NCBI RefSeq assembly: GCF_005886875.1
Contig: NZ_PNBY01000013.1
Location: 1-64,000 of the forward strand
DNA: 64,000 nucleotides
Reading direction: 5' to 3'
DNA from: Pseudoalteromonas aurantia
Lineage (GTDB): Bacteria; Pseudomonadota; Gammaproteobacteria; Enterobacterales; Alteromonadaceae
In this document: positions 18,965 through 27,794 of the stretch, piece after piece
How the letters are laid out: each line of letters opens with the position of its first letter
Numbering within the stretch: the first letter of the stretch is position 1
Made by a program: the position numbers and the translations under genes
Notes under the pieces: model-generated
What the model saw: only the letters and a program-made list of their open reading frames with translations
What the model was told of the DNA's origin: nothing
The model's database searches: none

Positions 18965-19857
18965 TAATCAGCCTTACGCTCTTTGAGTACTTGTCTTAAG
19001 CCATCACCCACTAGGTTAGTAGAAAGTACCGCAATAAACAGCAGTACTCCTGGTAAGCCAACCGTCCAAGGGGCTAAATAAATTAGCCCTAAATTTTCGG
19101 CCAGAATAGCGCCCCATTCTGTTGTGGGCGGCTGGGCTCCAAGTTTCAAAAAGCCCAGTGCAGCAATGTCTAGAATAGCTGTGGACAGAGCCATAGTAAA
19201 AATAACCACGATATGCTCGTATATATTGGGCAGAACACCTCGGGTTAATAATTGCCATTGAGACGCACCATCAAGGCGAAAGGCACTGATATAATCTTTA
19301 TTTAGTTCATCAACAACCAAATTGCGAATGGAGTGGACGTATTGAGGCAATAACGCAAAGATAATTGCCCATACGGTATTGAGTAAGCCTGGCCCGAGTA
19401 TAGCGATGATAATAATGGCTAATAATAACGATGGGATCGAGAGCGTAATATCCAATAAATGATTTAATGCACTCGAACGAAAGCCATGGCTTATCCCCGC
19501 CAAAGTCCCTAAAAATACCCCAACTAGAGTGGTGATCAAGGCGGCGATGATTGAGAGTCCAAAAGTAAATGTAGCCCCGTTCATGAGTCGAGATAAAACA
19601 TCGCGGCCTAAATCATCAGTGCCTAAGATAAACCTGACATCCCCCAATTCATGCCATGAAGGAGGCAGCAGCAATGCATCGCTGTGCTGTTGATTAATAC
19701 CATATGGTGCGATAAATGGTGCTGTCATAGCGAGTAGTGTTAACGCAATAAACACCCACAGAGCGACTAACGCCGGGTGGTTACTTTTAAACTTTCGCCA
19801 TAACCGCGAAAGGGGAGAGCGGTTAGACTCTTCGCTGAATAAATTAAACTTTGCCAT
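18964..19857 (-). CDS. sapC: Peptide ABC transporter permease SapC
   Basis: A 297-residue inner-membrane permease of the DppC type, with an N-terminal OppC-like segment, a hydrophobic helix at about 28-48, a periplasmic loop, then the binding-protein-dependent transport domain with five helices. The EAA-like loop is DYISAFRLDGASQWQLLTRGVLPN. The frame extends to 19974 but the upstream part lies within sapB; the ATG at 19857 gives MAKFNLFSEE and a 14-base overlap with sapB, which I prefer. Confidence 0.88.
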   Translation of the reverse strand: MAKFNLFSEESNRSPLSRLWRKFKSNHPALVALWVFIALTLLAMTAPFIAPYGINQQHSDALLLPPSWHELGDVRFILGTDDLGRDVLSRLMNGATFTFGLSIIAALITTLVGVFLGTLAGISHGFRSSALNHLLDITLSIPSLLLAIIIIAILGPGLLNTVWAIIFALLPQYVHSIRNLVVDELNKDYISAFRLDGASQWQLLTRGVLPNIYEHIVVIFTMALSTAILDIAALGFLKLGAQPPTTEWGAILAENLGLIYLAPWTVGLPGVLLFIAVLSTNLVGDGLRQVLKERKAD

Positions 19858-20878
19858 AGGCTTGATTCCGTGACAAAGGGTCAAAAAGAGAGTGGCTAAA
19901 TTCAGCCAGCATATTTGCCGATATAACAAACATAGAAACAGCCAATAGTCCGCCCTGTATCGCGGGGTAGTCACGTTGATAAATACTGTCGATCAGCCAC
20001 CGTCCTATACCAGGCCAAGAGAATATGACTTCTGTCACCATTGCGAGTGTGATCAGGGTACTAAATTGTAAACCAATCTGTTTTATGACTGGGAGTAAAG
20101 CATTACGTAGTGCGTGATGTAAAATCAGCTGACGGCGATTTAAGCCTTTTGCGCGGGCTGTTTTAATATAGTTTTGTTCTAGGACATGCAGCATTGAATC
20201 TCGGGTGAAGCGCACAAGCACTGTGGTAGGGTACATAGCCAACACCACCGTGGGTAACGCTAAATGTCGAAGAGCGTCAAAAAAAGCGAGGCCATGATAC
20301 GGGAAACCTTGGATAGCAATATCGATTAGAATAAAGTTGCTGATTGGGTCTATTTCATATAACAGGCCTATACGTCCTGACATGGGGAATAGCCCAAAAG
20401 ACAAGCAAAACACCATTATAAGCAGTAACGCAAGCCAAAAAATAGGTATAGAAAACCCCATTAAAGTCAGAGAGTTGATAACTATGTCAGGCCCGCGGCG
20501 ATGATACGCGGATGCCACAATACCGGCGGGGATCCCAAGTAAAACTGCAACCCCTAAAGCATAAACACAGAGCTCTAACGTTGCAGGAAAAAGCCGAATA
20601 ACATGCTCAAATACGCTTTGTCCAGAGGAAAGTGATACCGCCCAATCTCCACTTACAATACGCACTAAAAAAGCACCATATTGCATAAGTAGGTTGTCGT
20701 TTATATGGTACTTCTGAGCCAAGATTTGGGCTTGGCTGTAATTGGAGTTAACTTGGCCACTAAAGTTCGTCAGCAAGTCGCCAGGAAAGAGGTAATTGAG
20801 AGAGAAGGTGAACACCGTTAAAGTGAATACCATAAAAACCAGTAAACTAATGCGGCGTAGTAAGTATTCAAATAACAT
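19844..20878 (-). CDS. sapB: Peptide ABC transporter permease SapB
   Basis: A 344-residue permease of the DppB type, with an N-terminal helix (residues 10-30), a large periplasmic loop and the conserved cytoplasmic loop NYIKTARAKGLNRRQLILHHALRNALLPV, the EAA motif that docks the ATPases. It dimerises with SapC. The ATG overlaps the sapA stop by one base (TAATG). Order and overlaps show one transcription unit sapABCDF. Confidence 0.9.
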   Translation of the reverse strand: MLFEYLLRRISLLVFMVFTLTVFTFSLNYLFPGDLLTNFSGQVNSNYSQAQILAQKYHINDNLLMQYGAFLVRIVSGDWAVSLSSGQSVFEHVIRLFPATLELCVYALGVAVLLGIPAGIVASAYHRRGPDIVINSLTLMGFSIPIFWLALLLIMVFCLSFGLFPMSGRIGLLYEIDPISNFILIDIAIQGFPYHGLAFFDALRHLALPTVVLAMYPTTVLVRFTRDSMLHVLEQNYIKTARAKGLNRRQLILHHALRNALLPVIKQIGLQFSTLITLAMVTEVIFSWPGIGRWLIDSIYQRDYPAIQGGLLAVSMFVISANMLAEFSHSLFDPLSRNQAYGKV

Positions 20879-22485
20879 TAGTTGCGCCTCACTTGACCAA
20901 GAGAAATACCACCAAATGGGCGTAAGGTAACGCCCGTCAAGTCATTACTGGTTGCTTGAAATCGCATCCCATGAGCAATGGGGATCAGCGGCAGCTGCTC
21001 GATAAGCATTTGCTGTGCTTGATAATAGTAAGTTTTACGCAGTGCAATATCGGTGGTGTCTAGCGCTTGTGTAAGTAATAAATCAAACTCAGGGTGACAC
21101 CAATTAGCCGGGTTTTTACCACTAAACGTCGCGGTACAGCTCAATAACGGACTAAAAAAGTTATCAGGATCTGGTGTATCAGCAGCCCAGCCGAGTAAAA
21201 CACTATCATGCTCATGCTTTCCGACCCGTTCAATAAACGTATTCCATTCATATTCAATAATTTGAGCAGAGATCCCTATGGCTTTTAAATCACTTTGGAT
21301 CAGCTCAGCCATTTTTCGTGCATTAGGGTTATATATACGCGATACCGGCATGGCCCATAGTGTCATATTAAACCCATTTTCATAACCCGCTTCCTTTAAA
21401 AATTGTTTCGCTAATTCGGGGTTATAGCGGGGGATATTGTCTTGTGCTTGAAAGGCCCAAGATGAAGGGGGAAGGTGCGAACGCGCTAAAATGCCATTTC
21501 CGTAATATACTGCTTGCATTATTTTATCGAAATCAACAGAGTGCGCGAGTGCTTTGCGAACCAAAAGGCTATCAAATGGAGGGCGTTCAGTATTAAATGC
21601 CCAATAGCCAATATTTAGGTTTGCGGCTTTGTCGACGCGAATATCTTCACGGTCTTTGAGTACGCTCAGTTGTGTTGCACTAGGGTGTGCTGTGATATCA
21701 CATTCTTTAGTCAGCATTTTCGCAATACGACTGGTGCCGTTGGTGGTGATATCGAACACCAGCTGCTGCATCGGCACTGGGTATTTCCAATATTTTTCAT
21801 TGCGGTGATAACGAATAAGATTATCGCGTAAAAAGTTTTTGTATTTATATGGGCCGGTGCCAATAGGCAAGTGATCAAATGCGGCTTTATTTTTTTGTGC
21901 TATCAGCTGTTGGGCATATTCTTGTGAGAGAATAACCGCAAAATCGGTCGCAATATTCGATAGAAAACTACTTTCGGCGTTGAAGAGTTCAAACCTTACG
22001 GTAAAGTCGTCGACTTTAACGACTTTACGAATGAGTTGGTCAATCCCCACGCTTTGAAAATAGGGGTACTCAGCATCGCCGACAAAATGATATGGGTTAT
22101 ACACGTCGAATAAACGGCTAAATGAAAAAACCACGTCATCGGCATTGAGTGTGCGGCTTGGACGAAAGTAGTCTGTACTGTGAAACGCGACATCTTGGCG
22201 CAATGTGAACGTAATAGATTTACCCTTGTCGCTCACTGCCCAGCTACTAGCCAGTTCCGGTTTAAACTCTGCCGTTTCAGGATCAATACTTATTAACGTA
22301 TCGTATAACTGGCTGGCAATAAGGTCTATGGTGGATCCGGTCGTTGTGACTTGAGGGTTAAAAGATACCGGGTTCGCTTCAGCGCAGTACACTAGGCCCT
22401 GAGATTTTTCGTTCGCTTGCTGTTGGTTTGCATCAACACAGCCAAGTAAATAAGTACACAAAGCACCTAGTACTAGATTCCGCAC
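20878..22485 (-). CDS. sapA: Peptide-binding protein SapA (predicted lipoprotein)
   Basis: A 535-residue solute-binding protein of the DppA/OppA family (SBP_bac_5). A lipobox LLGC places the acceptor cysteine near residue 16, so it is likely anchored in the membrane, unlike the soluble periplasmic E. coli SapA. The signature GTGPYKYKNF and the region FNTERPPFDSLLVRKALAHSVD are typical. The start is GTG at 22485, four bases after the pspF stop codon ends, with GAGGCG overlapping the pspF end. This makes pspF and sapABCDF effectively one leftward unit. Confidence 0.9.
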   Translation of the reverse strand: MRNLVLGALCTYLLGCVDANQQQANEKSQGLVYCAEANPVSFNPQVTTTGSTIDLIASQLYDTLISIDPETAEFKPELASSWAVSDKGKSITFTLRQDVAFHSTDYFRPSRTLNADDVVFSFSRLFDVYNPYHFVGDAEYPYFQSVGIDQLIRKVVKVDDFTVRFELFNAESSFLSNIATDFAVILSQEYAQQLIAQKNKAAFDHLPIGTGPYKYKNFLRDNLIRYHRNEKYWKYPVPMQQLVFDITTNGTSRIAKMLTKECDITAHPSATQLSVLKDREDIRVDKAANLNIGYWAFNTERPPFDSLLVRKALAHSVDFDKIMQAVYYGNGILARSHLPPSSWAFQAQDNIPRYNPELAKQFLKEAGYENGFNMTLWAMPVSRIYNPNARKMAELIQSDLKAIGISAQIIEYEWNTFIERVGKHEHDSVLLGWAADTPDPDNFFSPLLSCTATFSGKNPANWCHPEFDLLLTQALDTTDIALRKTYYYQAQQMLIEQLPLIPIAHGMRFQATSNDLTGVTLRPFGGISLGQVRRN

Positions 22486-22488
22486 GCC

Positions 22489-23583
22489 TTACGCCTCTTG
22501 TTTTTGACCTGACTCTAACAGGTTGTATTTTTTCAAATAACCACGAAGTTGATGATACGTCAATCCGAGCATTTGTGCAGTTTTCTTTTGATTAAATTGA
22601 CTATGCTCGAGCGCTTTTTTGAGTAACTCAATTTCAAAATCATTAGAGAGCTCTTTTAAGTCACAAGGAAACGCAATGTTGGGCTGTGCTGGTGAGAGAG
22701 AGGCATGGTTGCTCGAAGCTTCCGTCACAGGGGCATGGCTGGGTGTTTGAGCTACTTCAGGTTGTATTGCTGCACGGGCTTTTACCCGTTGTGTTGGTCT
22801 AAATGGACTCTCAAATGGATTGAGAATGATTTCGTGCACGGGTAAGTGTTCGTTGCCATGACGATATAAGCTTCTTTCTACGGTATTTTTGAGTTCACGA
22901 ATATTACCAGGCCAATCGTAACTCAATAGTACCTCGGTGGCTTTACGCGTAAAGCCACTGAACAGTGACCAGCTTAAATCTCGTGCCATGTTTATTGCAA
23001 ATTGTTCCGCTAATAACATGATGTCTTCTTGGCGAGCCCGTAATGGGGGCAATGTGATAACATCAAATGCCAGTCGGTCTAATAAATCGTGTCTAAACTC
23101 ACCGTTGTCAGCCAAAGATGGCAAATCTTCATTGGTTGCGCAGACTAAACGTGTATCGACTTTTACCGTACTTTTACCGCCGACCCGTTCAAATTCGCCA
23201 TATTCAATCACACGTAATAGCTTTTCTTGTACCATGGCAGAGGTATTGGCCAGTTCATCAAGAAATAATGTGCCGCCATTAGCCCGTTCAAATCGACCTT
23301 CATGGCGTTTACTGGCGCCAGTAAATGCACCACTCTCATGACCAAATAGCTCACTCTCTAACAAATTTTCATTTAGGGCGGCACAATTGAGTTTTACGTA
23401 GTTTTGTTCCCATCGCTCAGAAAGAAAGTGTAATCGTGCAGCGATAAGTTCTTTACCCGTACCGCGCTCACCAATAATCAATACTGGTTTTTCTAAAGGG
23501 GCGAGTTGCGACACCTTATCAAGCACGGTTAAAAAGCTGTCAGATTGACCGAGTAAATTGTCCTGTTGGCGGAATTGGCTCAT
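22489..23583 (-). CDS. pspF: Phage shock protein operon activator PspF
   Basis: A 364-residue sigma-54 enhancer-binding protein without a receiver domain, as expected for PspF. Walker A is GERGTGKE at residues 38-45, the sigma-54 contact motif GAFTGA is at 85-90, Walker B is LFLDE at 106-110, and a Fis-type HTH (QKKTAQMLGLTYHQLRGYL) is at the C-terminus. A low-complexity linker of Ala/Ser/Pro precedes the HTH and makes it longer than E. coli PspF (325). PspA normally binds PspF to silence it. It is divergent from pspA and probably autoregulated through the upstream sites in the shared intergenic region. Confidence 0.94.
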   Translation of the reverse strand: MSQFRQQDNLLGQSDSFLTVLDKVSQLAPLEKPVLIIGERGTGKELIAARLHFLSERWEQNYVKLNCAALNENLLESELFGHESGAFTGASKRHEGRFERANGGTLFLDELANTSAMVQEKLLRVIEYGEFERVGGKSTVKVDTRLVCATNEDLPSLADNGEFRHDLLDRLAFDVITLPPLRARQEDIMLLAEQFAINMARDLSWSLFSGFTRKATEVLLSYDWPGNIRELKNTVERSLYRHGNEHLPVHEIILNPFESPFRPTQRVKARAAIQPEVAQTPSHAPVTEASSNHASLSPAQPNIAFPCDLKELSNDFEIELLKKALEHSQFNQKKTAQMLGLTYHQLRGYLKKYNLLESGQKQEA

Positions 23584-23596
23584 ATTGGCTAACTCT

Positions 23597-23634
23597 TAGT
23601 TATTTTTGCTAACACTTAGTGTATTTGATAATTA
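23597..23634. promoter_or_regulatory. PspF upstream activating sites
   Basis: TAGT-N7-GCTAAC at 23597-23614 has the layout of the PspF site I recall from the E. coli pspA promoter (TAGTGTAATTCGCTAACT). A second, more degenerate copy starts with TAGTGTA at 23617. Both lie 70-110 bases upstream of the sigma-54 promoter, a normal enhancer distance, and adjoin the pspF start codon, consistent with PspF autorepression. Confidence 0.6.
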
Positions 23635-23704
23635 ATGCAAACGAAAGTAATTTCTGATATGGTTTAATTTATTGATATTTATAGGCTTTTGTCTTTTAAA
23701 AAAG

Positions 23705-23721
23705 TTGGCAAGTTTATTGAT
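23705..23721 (+). promoter_or_regulatory. Sigma-54 promoter of pspABC
   Basis: TTGGCAAG then four bases then TTGAT, with the GG and TG elements in the -24/-12 register of the consensus YTGGCACG-N4-TTGCW. Two positions deviate (C to A in each half). Transcription would start near 23732, leaving a leader of about 38 bases. Confidence 0.7.
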
Positions 23722-23769
23722 ACTACTAATACAAGCAACTTAAACTTAGAAACCAAAGAGGTAAAGATT

Positions 23770-24429
23770 ATGGGAATTTTCTCACGTTTTGCAGATATCG
23801 TTAACTCTAATATCAATGCTATTTTAGATAAAGCTGAAGACCCAGAAAAAATGGTTCGTCTTATCATCCAAGAAATGGAAGATACGCTTGTTGAGGTACG
23901 GTCAACTTCAGCAAAAACGTTAGCGGAGAAAAAAGAATTAACACGTCGTGTTGAGCAATTAAATGAAGAAGTTGCGCAGTGGCAAAGTAAAGCTGAGCTA
24001 GCTTTAACCAAAGAACGCGAAGATTTAGCACGTTCAGCGTTACTTGAAAAGCAAAAGTCAGCGGATGCAGCTGCCAGTGTGCAAAGTGAATTGGCGCATG
24101 TAGAGTCGCATATCGAAAAATTGCAACAAGAAGTTGCGACACTACAAGAGAAGCTGGTTGATGCCAAAGCGCGTCAAAAAGCCATTGTGCTGCGTCAGCG
24201 TTCTGCGGAGTCTCGTTTAGAGGTGAAAAAAGCATTAGACAGCTCAAAAGTAGAAGATGCTTTAAATCGTTTTGAGCGTTATGAATCTAAGATTGACGGG
24301 CTAGAGTCGCAAGTTGAGTCATATGACTTAGGGAAAAAGACTCTATCTGATGAAATTGCAGATTTACAAAAGAACGAAAAAGTAGATGATGAGCTTGCAG
24401 AGCTTAAGAAAAAGCTTTCTGGCAAATAA
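23770..24429 (+). CDS. pspA: Phage shock protein A (PspA/IM30 family)
   Basis: A 219-residue coiled-coil protein that binds stressed inner membrane, forms oligomers and restrains PspF. The N-terminus MGIFSRFADIVNSNINAILDKAEDPEKMVRLIIQEME is the classic PspA amphipathic-helix start; nearly all the rest is heptad-rich coiled coil. The ATG at 23770 follows AGAGGTAAAG; the upstream extension in frame runs through the sigma-54 promoter and is not translated. First gene of pspABC-ycjXF. Confidence 0.96.
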   Translation: MGIFSRFADIVNSNINAILDKAEDPEKMVRLIIQEMEDTLVEVRSTSAKTLAEKKELTRRVEQLNEEVAQWQSKAELALTKEREDLARSALLEKQKSADAAASVQSELAHVESHIEKLQQEVATLQEKLVDAKARQKAIVLRQRSAESRLEVKKALDSSKVEDALNRFERYESKIDGLESQVESYDLGKKTLSDEIADLQKNEKVDDELAELKKKLSGK

Positions 24430-24440
24430 TGACAATAATC

Positions 24441-24466
24441 ACACCCGCTGACCAAGCAGTGGGTGT
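24441..24466 (+). other. Hairpin between pspA and pspB
   Basis: ACACCCGCT at 24441-24449 pairs with AGTGGGTGT at 24458-24466 (one G-U) around an eight-base loop. No T-tract follows, so it is more likely a 3' stabiliser or partial attenuator that keeps PspA in excess over PspB and PspC than a terminator. Confidence 0.5.
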
Positions 24467-24504
24467 TAGGTATCAGAACAATCAAGTCGCAGGAGTATAG
24501 GGTT

Positions 24505-24735
24505 ATGGATCTTGAAGTATTAGTAGCACCGATCATTATTTTTATGTTGGTAGTGGCGCCATTATGGCTTGTACTTCACTATCGTAGTAAGAAGCAGGTA
24601 AGCCAGGGCTTAAGCGAGCATGAACATCGTCAGCTTATGGAATTGGCAAGTAAGGCTGAAAGTATGGCTGACCGTGTTGACACACTAGAAGCAATACTTG
24701 ATCAAGAAGCACCAGAATGGAGACGTAAAGTATGA
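24505..24735 (+). CDS. pspB: Phage shock protein B
   Basis: A 76-residue inner-membrane protein: one transmembrane helix (about residues 6-25), then a cytoplasmic leucine-zipper-like helix with the motif LSEHEHRQLMELASKAESMADRVDTLEAIL. PspB works with PspC to sense envelope stress and draw PspA away from PspF. The ATG at 24505 follows an AGGAG site; it overlaps pspC by four bases. Confidence 0.92.
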   Translation: MDLEVLVAPIIIFMLVVAPLWLVLHYRSKKQVSQGLSEHEHRQLMELASKAESMADRVDTLEAILDQEAPEWRRKV

Positions 24736-25133
24736 GTAGTATAAAAAGAGAACTTTACAGGGATCCAAAAAGAGGAAAGCTTGCAGGTGTGTGTGCTGGG
24801 TTGAGTGATTACTTCAATATGGAATTGTGGTTGGTCAGGATCCTGTTCATTACGGCAGTGTTGCTATCTGGTGGGCCCTTATTCGTTGTAGTTTATATCG
24901 CATGTTGGTTTATTTTAGATAAGAAAAGTGATTATGAAACCAAGCAGTCAGCCAATCATGATGCAGACCCGATTTCAGTAAAGTTTAAAGTTTGGCAAAA
25001 AGGTGAGCCGCCCAGACAAGCTTTGTTTGATTTAAAAGAGCGTTTAAATCGTTTAGATGGCAGAGTACAAAGTATGGAAACGTACGTAACATCAAGCGAA
25101 TTTACAATCAGTAGAGAAATTAATAAATTATAA
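24732..25133 (+). CDS. pspC: Phage shock protein C
   Basis: A 133-residue protein with a PspC domain: KRELYRDPKRGKLAGVCAGLSDYFNMELWLVRI then a transmembrane helix (about 37-60), and a C-terminal coiled-coil segment (LKERLNRLDGRVQSMETYV). It partners PspB in the stress-sensing complex. The ATG overlaps the pspB stop (ATGA), so the two are coupled. Slightly longer than E. coli PspC (119). Confidence 0.93.
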   Translation: MSSIKRELYRDPKRGKLAGVCAGLSDYFNMELWLVRILFITAVLLSGGPLFVVVYIACWFILDKKSDYETKQSANHDADPISVKFKVWQKGEPPRQALFDLKERLNRLDGRVQSMETYVTSSEFTISREINKL

Positions 25134-25148
25134 TTTTTTGAACGTTAT

Positions 25149-25167
25149 GTGGCGTATTCTACGCCAC
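25149..25167 (+). terminator. Hairpin between pspC and ycjX
   Basis: GTGGCGTA and TACGCCAC form a perfect eight-base-pair stem with a three-base loop. Only TTT follows after four bases, so it would be a weak or partial terminator separating pspABC from ycjXF. Confidence 0.5.
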
Positions 25168-25216
25168 CGCTTTAAATATCCATGTAAATATGTTGTTCGG
25201 GAGGTGTGCCCCTTAT

Positions 25217-26623
25217 ATGAATACTAAACGTTTTAGCAAAGACACGTTCGATAAATTTAAAAGTACAGCACAAAAGACTTTACATAGAAGTCTTGATCAA
25301 CATATAAAGCTTGCGGTCACTGGGTTTAGTGGTAGCGGAAAAACGGCTTTTATCACGTCACTTATCAAGCATTTAACATCTCAAACGAATAAAACAAACT
25401 TGCCATTTTTTGACGTAATAACAGAGCAGCGCTTAATAGCAGTAAAGCAAATACCACAACGTGCTTTGGACATTCCTAGTTTTGATTATACCAGTGCAGT
25501 GAGTTGCTTGTTAAATGACACACCAACATGGCCGTCATCAACACAGCGTATAAATACGTTAACCCTTGCACTTAAATTTGAATCACGGCATGTGCTAAAA
25601 CAGCATTTGTCACCGGTGAGTACCGTTTATTTAGAGCTGATTGATTATCCTGGTGAATGGTTAGTTGATTTACCCATGTTAAATCAAGACTATCAGGCAT
25701 GGAGTCAAGCTGTTCTTAATGTATTAAAGCAACCGCAGTATCGGGGTTATGCGAAAGCGTTTTTAGACATGTTAGCAAGCTTTGATGATGATGCAGCGGT
25801 TGATGAGTCTATTTTAAAGCAGTTATCTCAGCACTATCAACAATTACTCGTAACTCTAAAAGCAAAGACAAAAATAGCTCAGTTACAGCCTGGAAGAATG
25901 CTTATTCCTGGCGACTTAGCGGGGGCTCCAGTACTCTTGTTTTTCCCTTGCGTTAGTGCAGGAGAGCATTCGAACGATAGTCAATATAGTCATTTACAGA
26001 GCCGTTTTAATGCCTATAAACAGCAAGTGGTAACACCGTTTTATAAACAACATTTTTGTCAGTTTGATAGGCAGATAGTGCTGGTTGATGTATTAAGTGC
26101 TTTATCAGATGGGCCGGACACATTAAAAGAGCAAGAAGATGCGCTGCGCAATATTGTGCAAGTATTTGATTATGGCCGTTCAGGGTTACTCAAGCGGCTG
26201 TTTTATCCGAAGATAGATAAGGTTTTATTTGCTGCAAATAAGTGCGACCACGTAAGCTATGAGCAGCAACCGTTATTAGCAAAGCTGCTCCATAGTATGT
26301 TACATGAGCAAAGTAATGATTTACGCTTTGCAGGGGTTGAGATAGACACCATGGCGATTTCAGCGGTACAAAGCACGCAACAAAAGCAAGTTGTTGAAGC
26401 TGGGAAATCACTCAATTGCATCCAAGGTAAACCCAATAATGAACAGCACACGATTACATTTTTACCCCCAGAGCCCCCATCACATCGATTAAGTCGCGCT
26501 CAGTGGCCAGCACAGGGCTTCGACTTTTTATCTTTTGCCCCATTACCTGCGCAAGAGGGGCGTTTGAGCCATGTTCGATTAGATCACGTCCTGCAATTTT
26601 TATTAGGAGACAAGCTACGATGA
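25217..26623 (+). CDS. ycjX: YcjX family P-loop GTPase
   Basis: A 468-residue protein of the DUF463/YcjX family, a stress-associated GTPase. Walker A is GFSGSGKT at residues 36-43 and the guanine-recognition motif NKCD appears at about residue 344-347 (VLFAANKCDHVSYEQ). In proteobacteria it accompanies psp genes and is induced with them; molecular function is unsettled. I chose the ATG at 25217 (MNTKRFSKD) over the in-frame ATG at 25190, since E. coli YcjX has a comparably short lead before its P-loop and GGGAGG lies between the two. It overlaps ycjF by four bases. Confidence 0.9.
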   Translation: MNTKRFSKDTFDKFKSTAQKTLHRSLDQHIKLAVTGFSGSGKTAFITSLIKHLTSQTNKTNLPFFDVITEQRLIAVKQIPQRALDIPSFDYTSAVSCLLNDTPTWPSSTQRINTLTLALKFESRHVLKQHLSPVSTVYLELIDYPGEWLVDLPMLNQDYQAWSQAVLNVLKQPQYRGYAKAFLDMLASFDDDAAVDESILKQLSQHYQQLLVTLKAKTKIAQLQPGRMLIPGDLAGAPVLLFFPCVSAGEHSNDSQYSHLQSRFNAYKQQVVTPFYKQHFCQFDRQIVLVDVLSALSDGPDTLKEQEDALRNIVQVFDYGRSGLLKRLFYPKIDKVLFAANKCDHVSYEQQPLLAKLLHSMLHEQSNDLRFAGVEIDTMAISAVQSTQQKQVVEAGKSLNCIQGKPNNEQHTITFLPPEPPSHRLSRAQWPAQGFDFLSFAPLPAQEGRLSHVRLDHVLQFLLGDKLR

Positions 26624-27648
26624 GCGACCCACAGAATTTGCGCGCAGGCAGGCGCATTAGCACTGATGAACTTCCCCAAGCAGTGCCCCAGTTTATGGAG
26701 GCTGGAAAGCGCATCGAGCAGACACAGGAAAATTCAAGTTCTGATGGCGAGCAAGGTGTATTCAATAATAGTGATGTATTAGAACAAGAACTTGAGCATA
26801 CTTTTAAGCCAAAGCGTACATTGCTAACGGTGAAAAAACTATTGCTGATCAGCTTGGTTGTTTTAGTTGCCGTCGAAGCTATTTACGGTGTAATAGAAGC
26901 CATTACGCAATCGTGGCTGTTAGGTGGCTTATATATTTTTGTACTGTCGCTGAGTTTCGTCGCACTGATACGCTTTTTGTTCAGTGAATACCGTGCACTT
27001 AAGTTGTTATCAACACGTGAGCATATGCAAAGTGACGCGCAGCGTTTATTGAGTAGTACACAAATTGGCGAGGCTCAGCAGTGGTTAGCGCCTCTCCTTA
27101 AGTATCATAGCCAAAGCGACGTAAACACGTTCAATGCGACAATTAAAGTGCATCATACCGATAAAGAAGTGTTAGAGCTTTATCAAAATACCCTATTGAA
27201 TACGCAAGACCAGCAAGCTAAAGCGATCATTAGTTCGCATGCAACGACCAGCGCCATGCTGGTGGCCTTAAGCCCCATGGCCTTGCTGGATATGCTGTCT
27301 GTACTATGGCGCGGGGTGCACCTTGTTGAGAAGCTGAGTCAGCACTATGGTATTCGCTTAGGGTATCGCAGTCGTATTACGTTATATAAATTACTATTAA
27401 AGCAAATGGTGTTTGCTGGAGCTGCTGAGCTGGTGTCAGATCTAGCGGCAACGAGTATGGGAGCAGAGTTACTCAGTAAGCTGTCTGCTAGAGCTGCACA
27501 AGGGCTGAGTGCGGGTGTATTTACCGCTCGCTTAGGCTATAAAGCGATGGAATTATGTCGTCCATTACCTAAATTAGCAAATAAGCCTAATTTATTGCAG
27601 GGGTCGATTGAGCAAATATTTAAAGCGTTATTGAATCGCAGCAAATAA
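26620..27648 (+). CDS. ycjF: YcjF family membrane protein (TIGR01620, DUF697)
   Basis: A 342-residue inner-membrane protein. Residues 1-65 are soluble and acidic/basic mixed, two transmembrane helices lie at about 73-96 and 100-121, and the C-terminal DUF697 domain contains a further hydrophobic stretch (MLVALSPMALLDMLSVLWR). It is nearly always encoded with ycjX. The ATG sits inside the ycjX stop (ATGA); GGAGA lies ten bases upstream. A longer frame starting at 26503 is inside ycjX and not used. Confidence 0.9.
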   Translation: MSDPQNLRAGRRISTDELPQAVPQFMEAGKRIEQTQENSSSDGEQGVFNNSDVLEQELEHTFKPKRTLLTVKKLLLISLVVLVAVEAIYGVIEAITQSWLLGGLYIFVLSLSFVALIRFLFSEYRALKLLSTREHMQSDAQRLLSSTQIGEAQQWLAPLLKYHSQSDVNTFNATIKVHHTDKEVLELYQNTLLNTQDQQAKAIISSHATTSAMLVALSPMALLDMLSVLWRGVHLVEKLSQHYGIRLGYRSRITLYKLLLKQMVFAGAAELVSDLAATSMGAELLSKLSARAAQGLSAGVFTARLGYKAMELCRPLPKLANKPNLLQGSIEQIFKALLNRSK

Positions 27649-27663
27649 AGTGAGTGACAACAA

Positions 27664-27673
27664 TTGTATACAA
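27664..27673. promoter_or_regulatory. Palindrome upstream of methionine gamma-lyase
   Basis: TTGTATACAA is a perfect ten-base palindrome, resembling half-site arrangements used by some GntR-family regulators. A second inverted repeat, TTTATTTA and TAAATAAA around five bases, lies at 27744-27764 close to the start codon. No regulator gene adjoins, so the assignment is open. Confidence 0.35.
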
Positions 27674-27794
27674 GCTGTTAAATTTAATCATGCCTAACTA
27701 GCCATCTTACCATCTGGCGTGCTTGTGAATTATTATTCGTTGATTTATTTATTAGGTAAATAAATTTAAGAATAACAATTTAACAGGCTATTTT

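Noticed and set aside
23679-24167. Minus-strand frame of 162 codons opposite pspA
   Set aside because: Serine-rich shadow of the pspA coiled coil, which is unmistakable.
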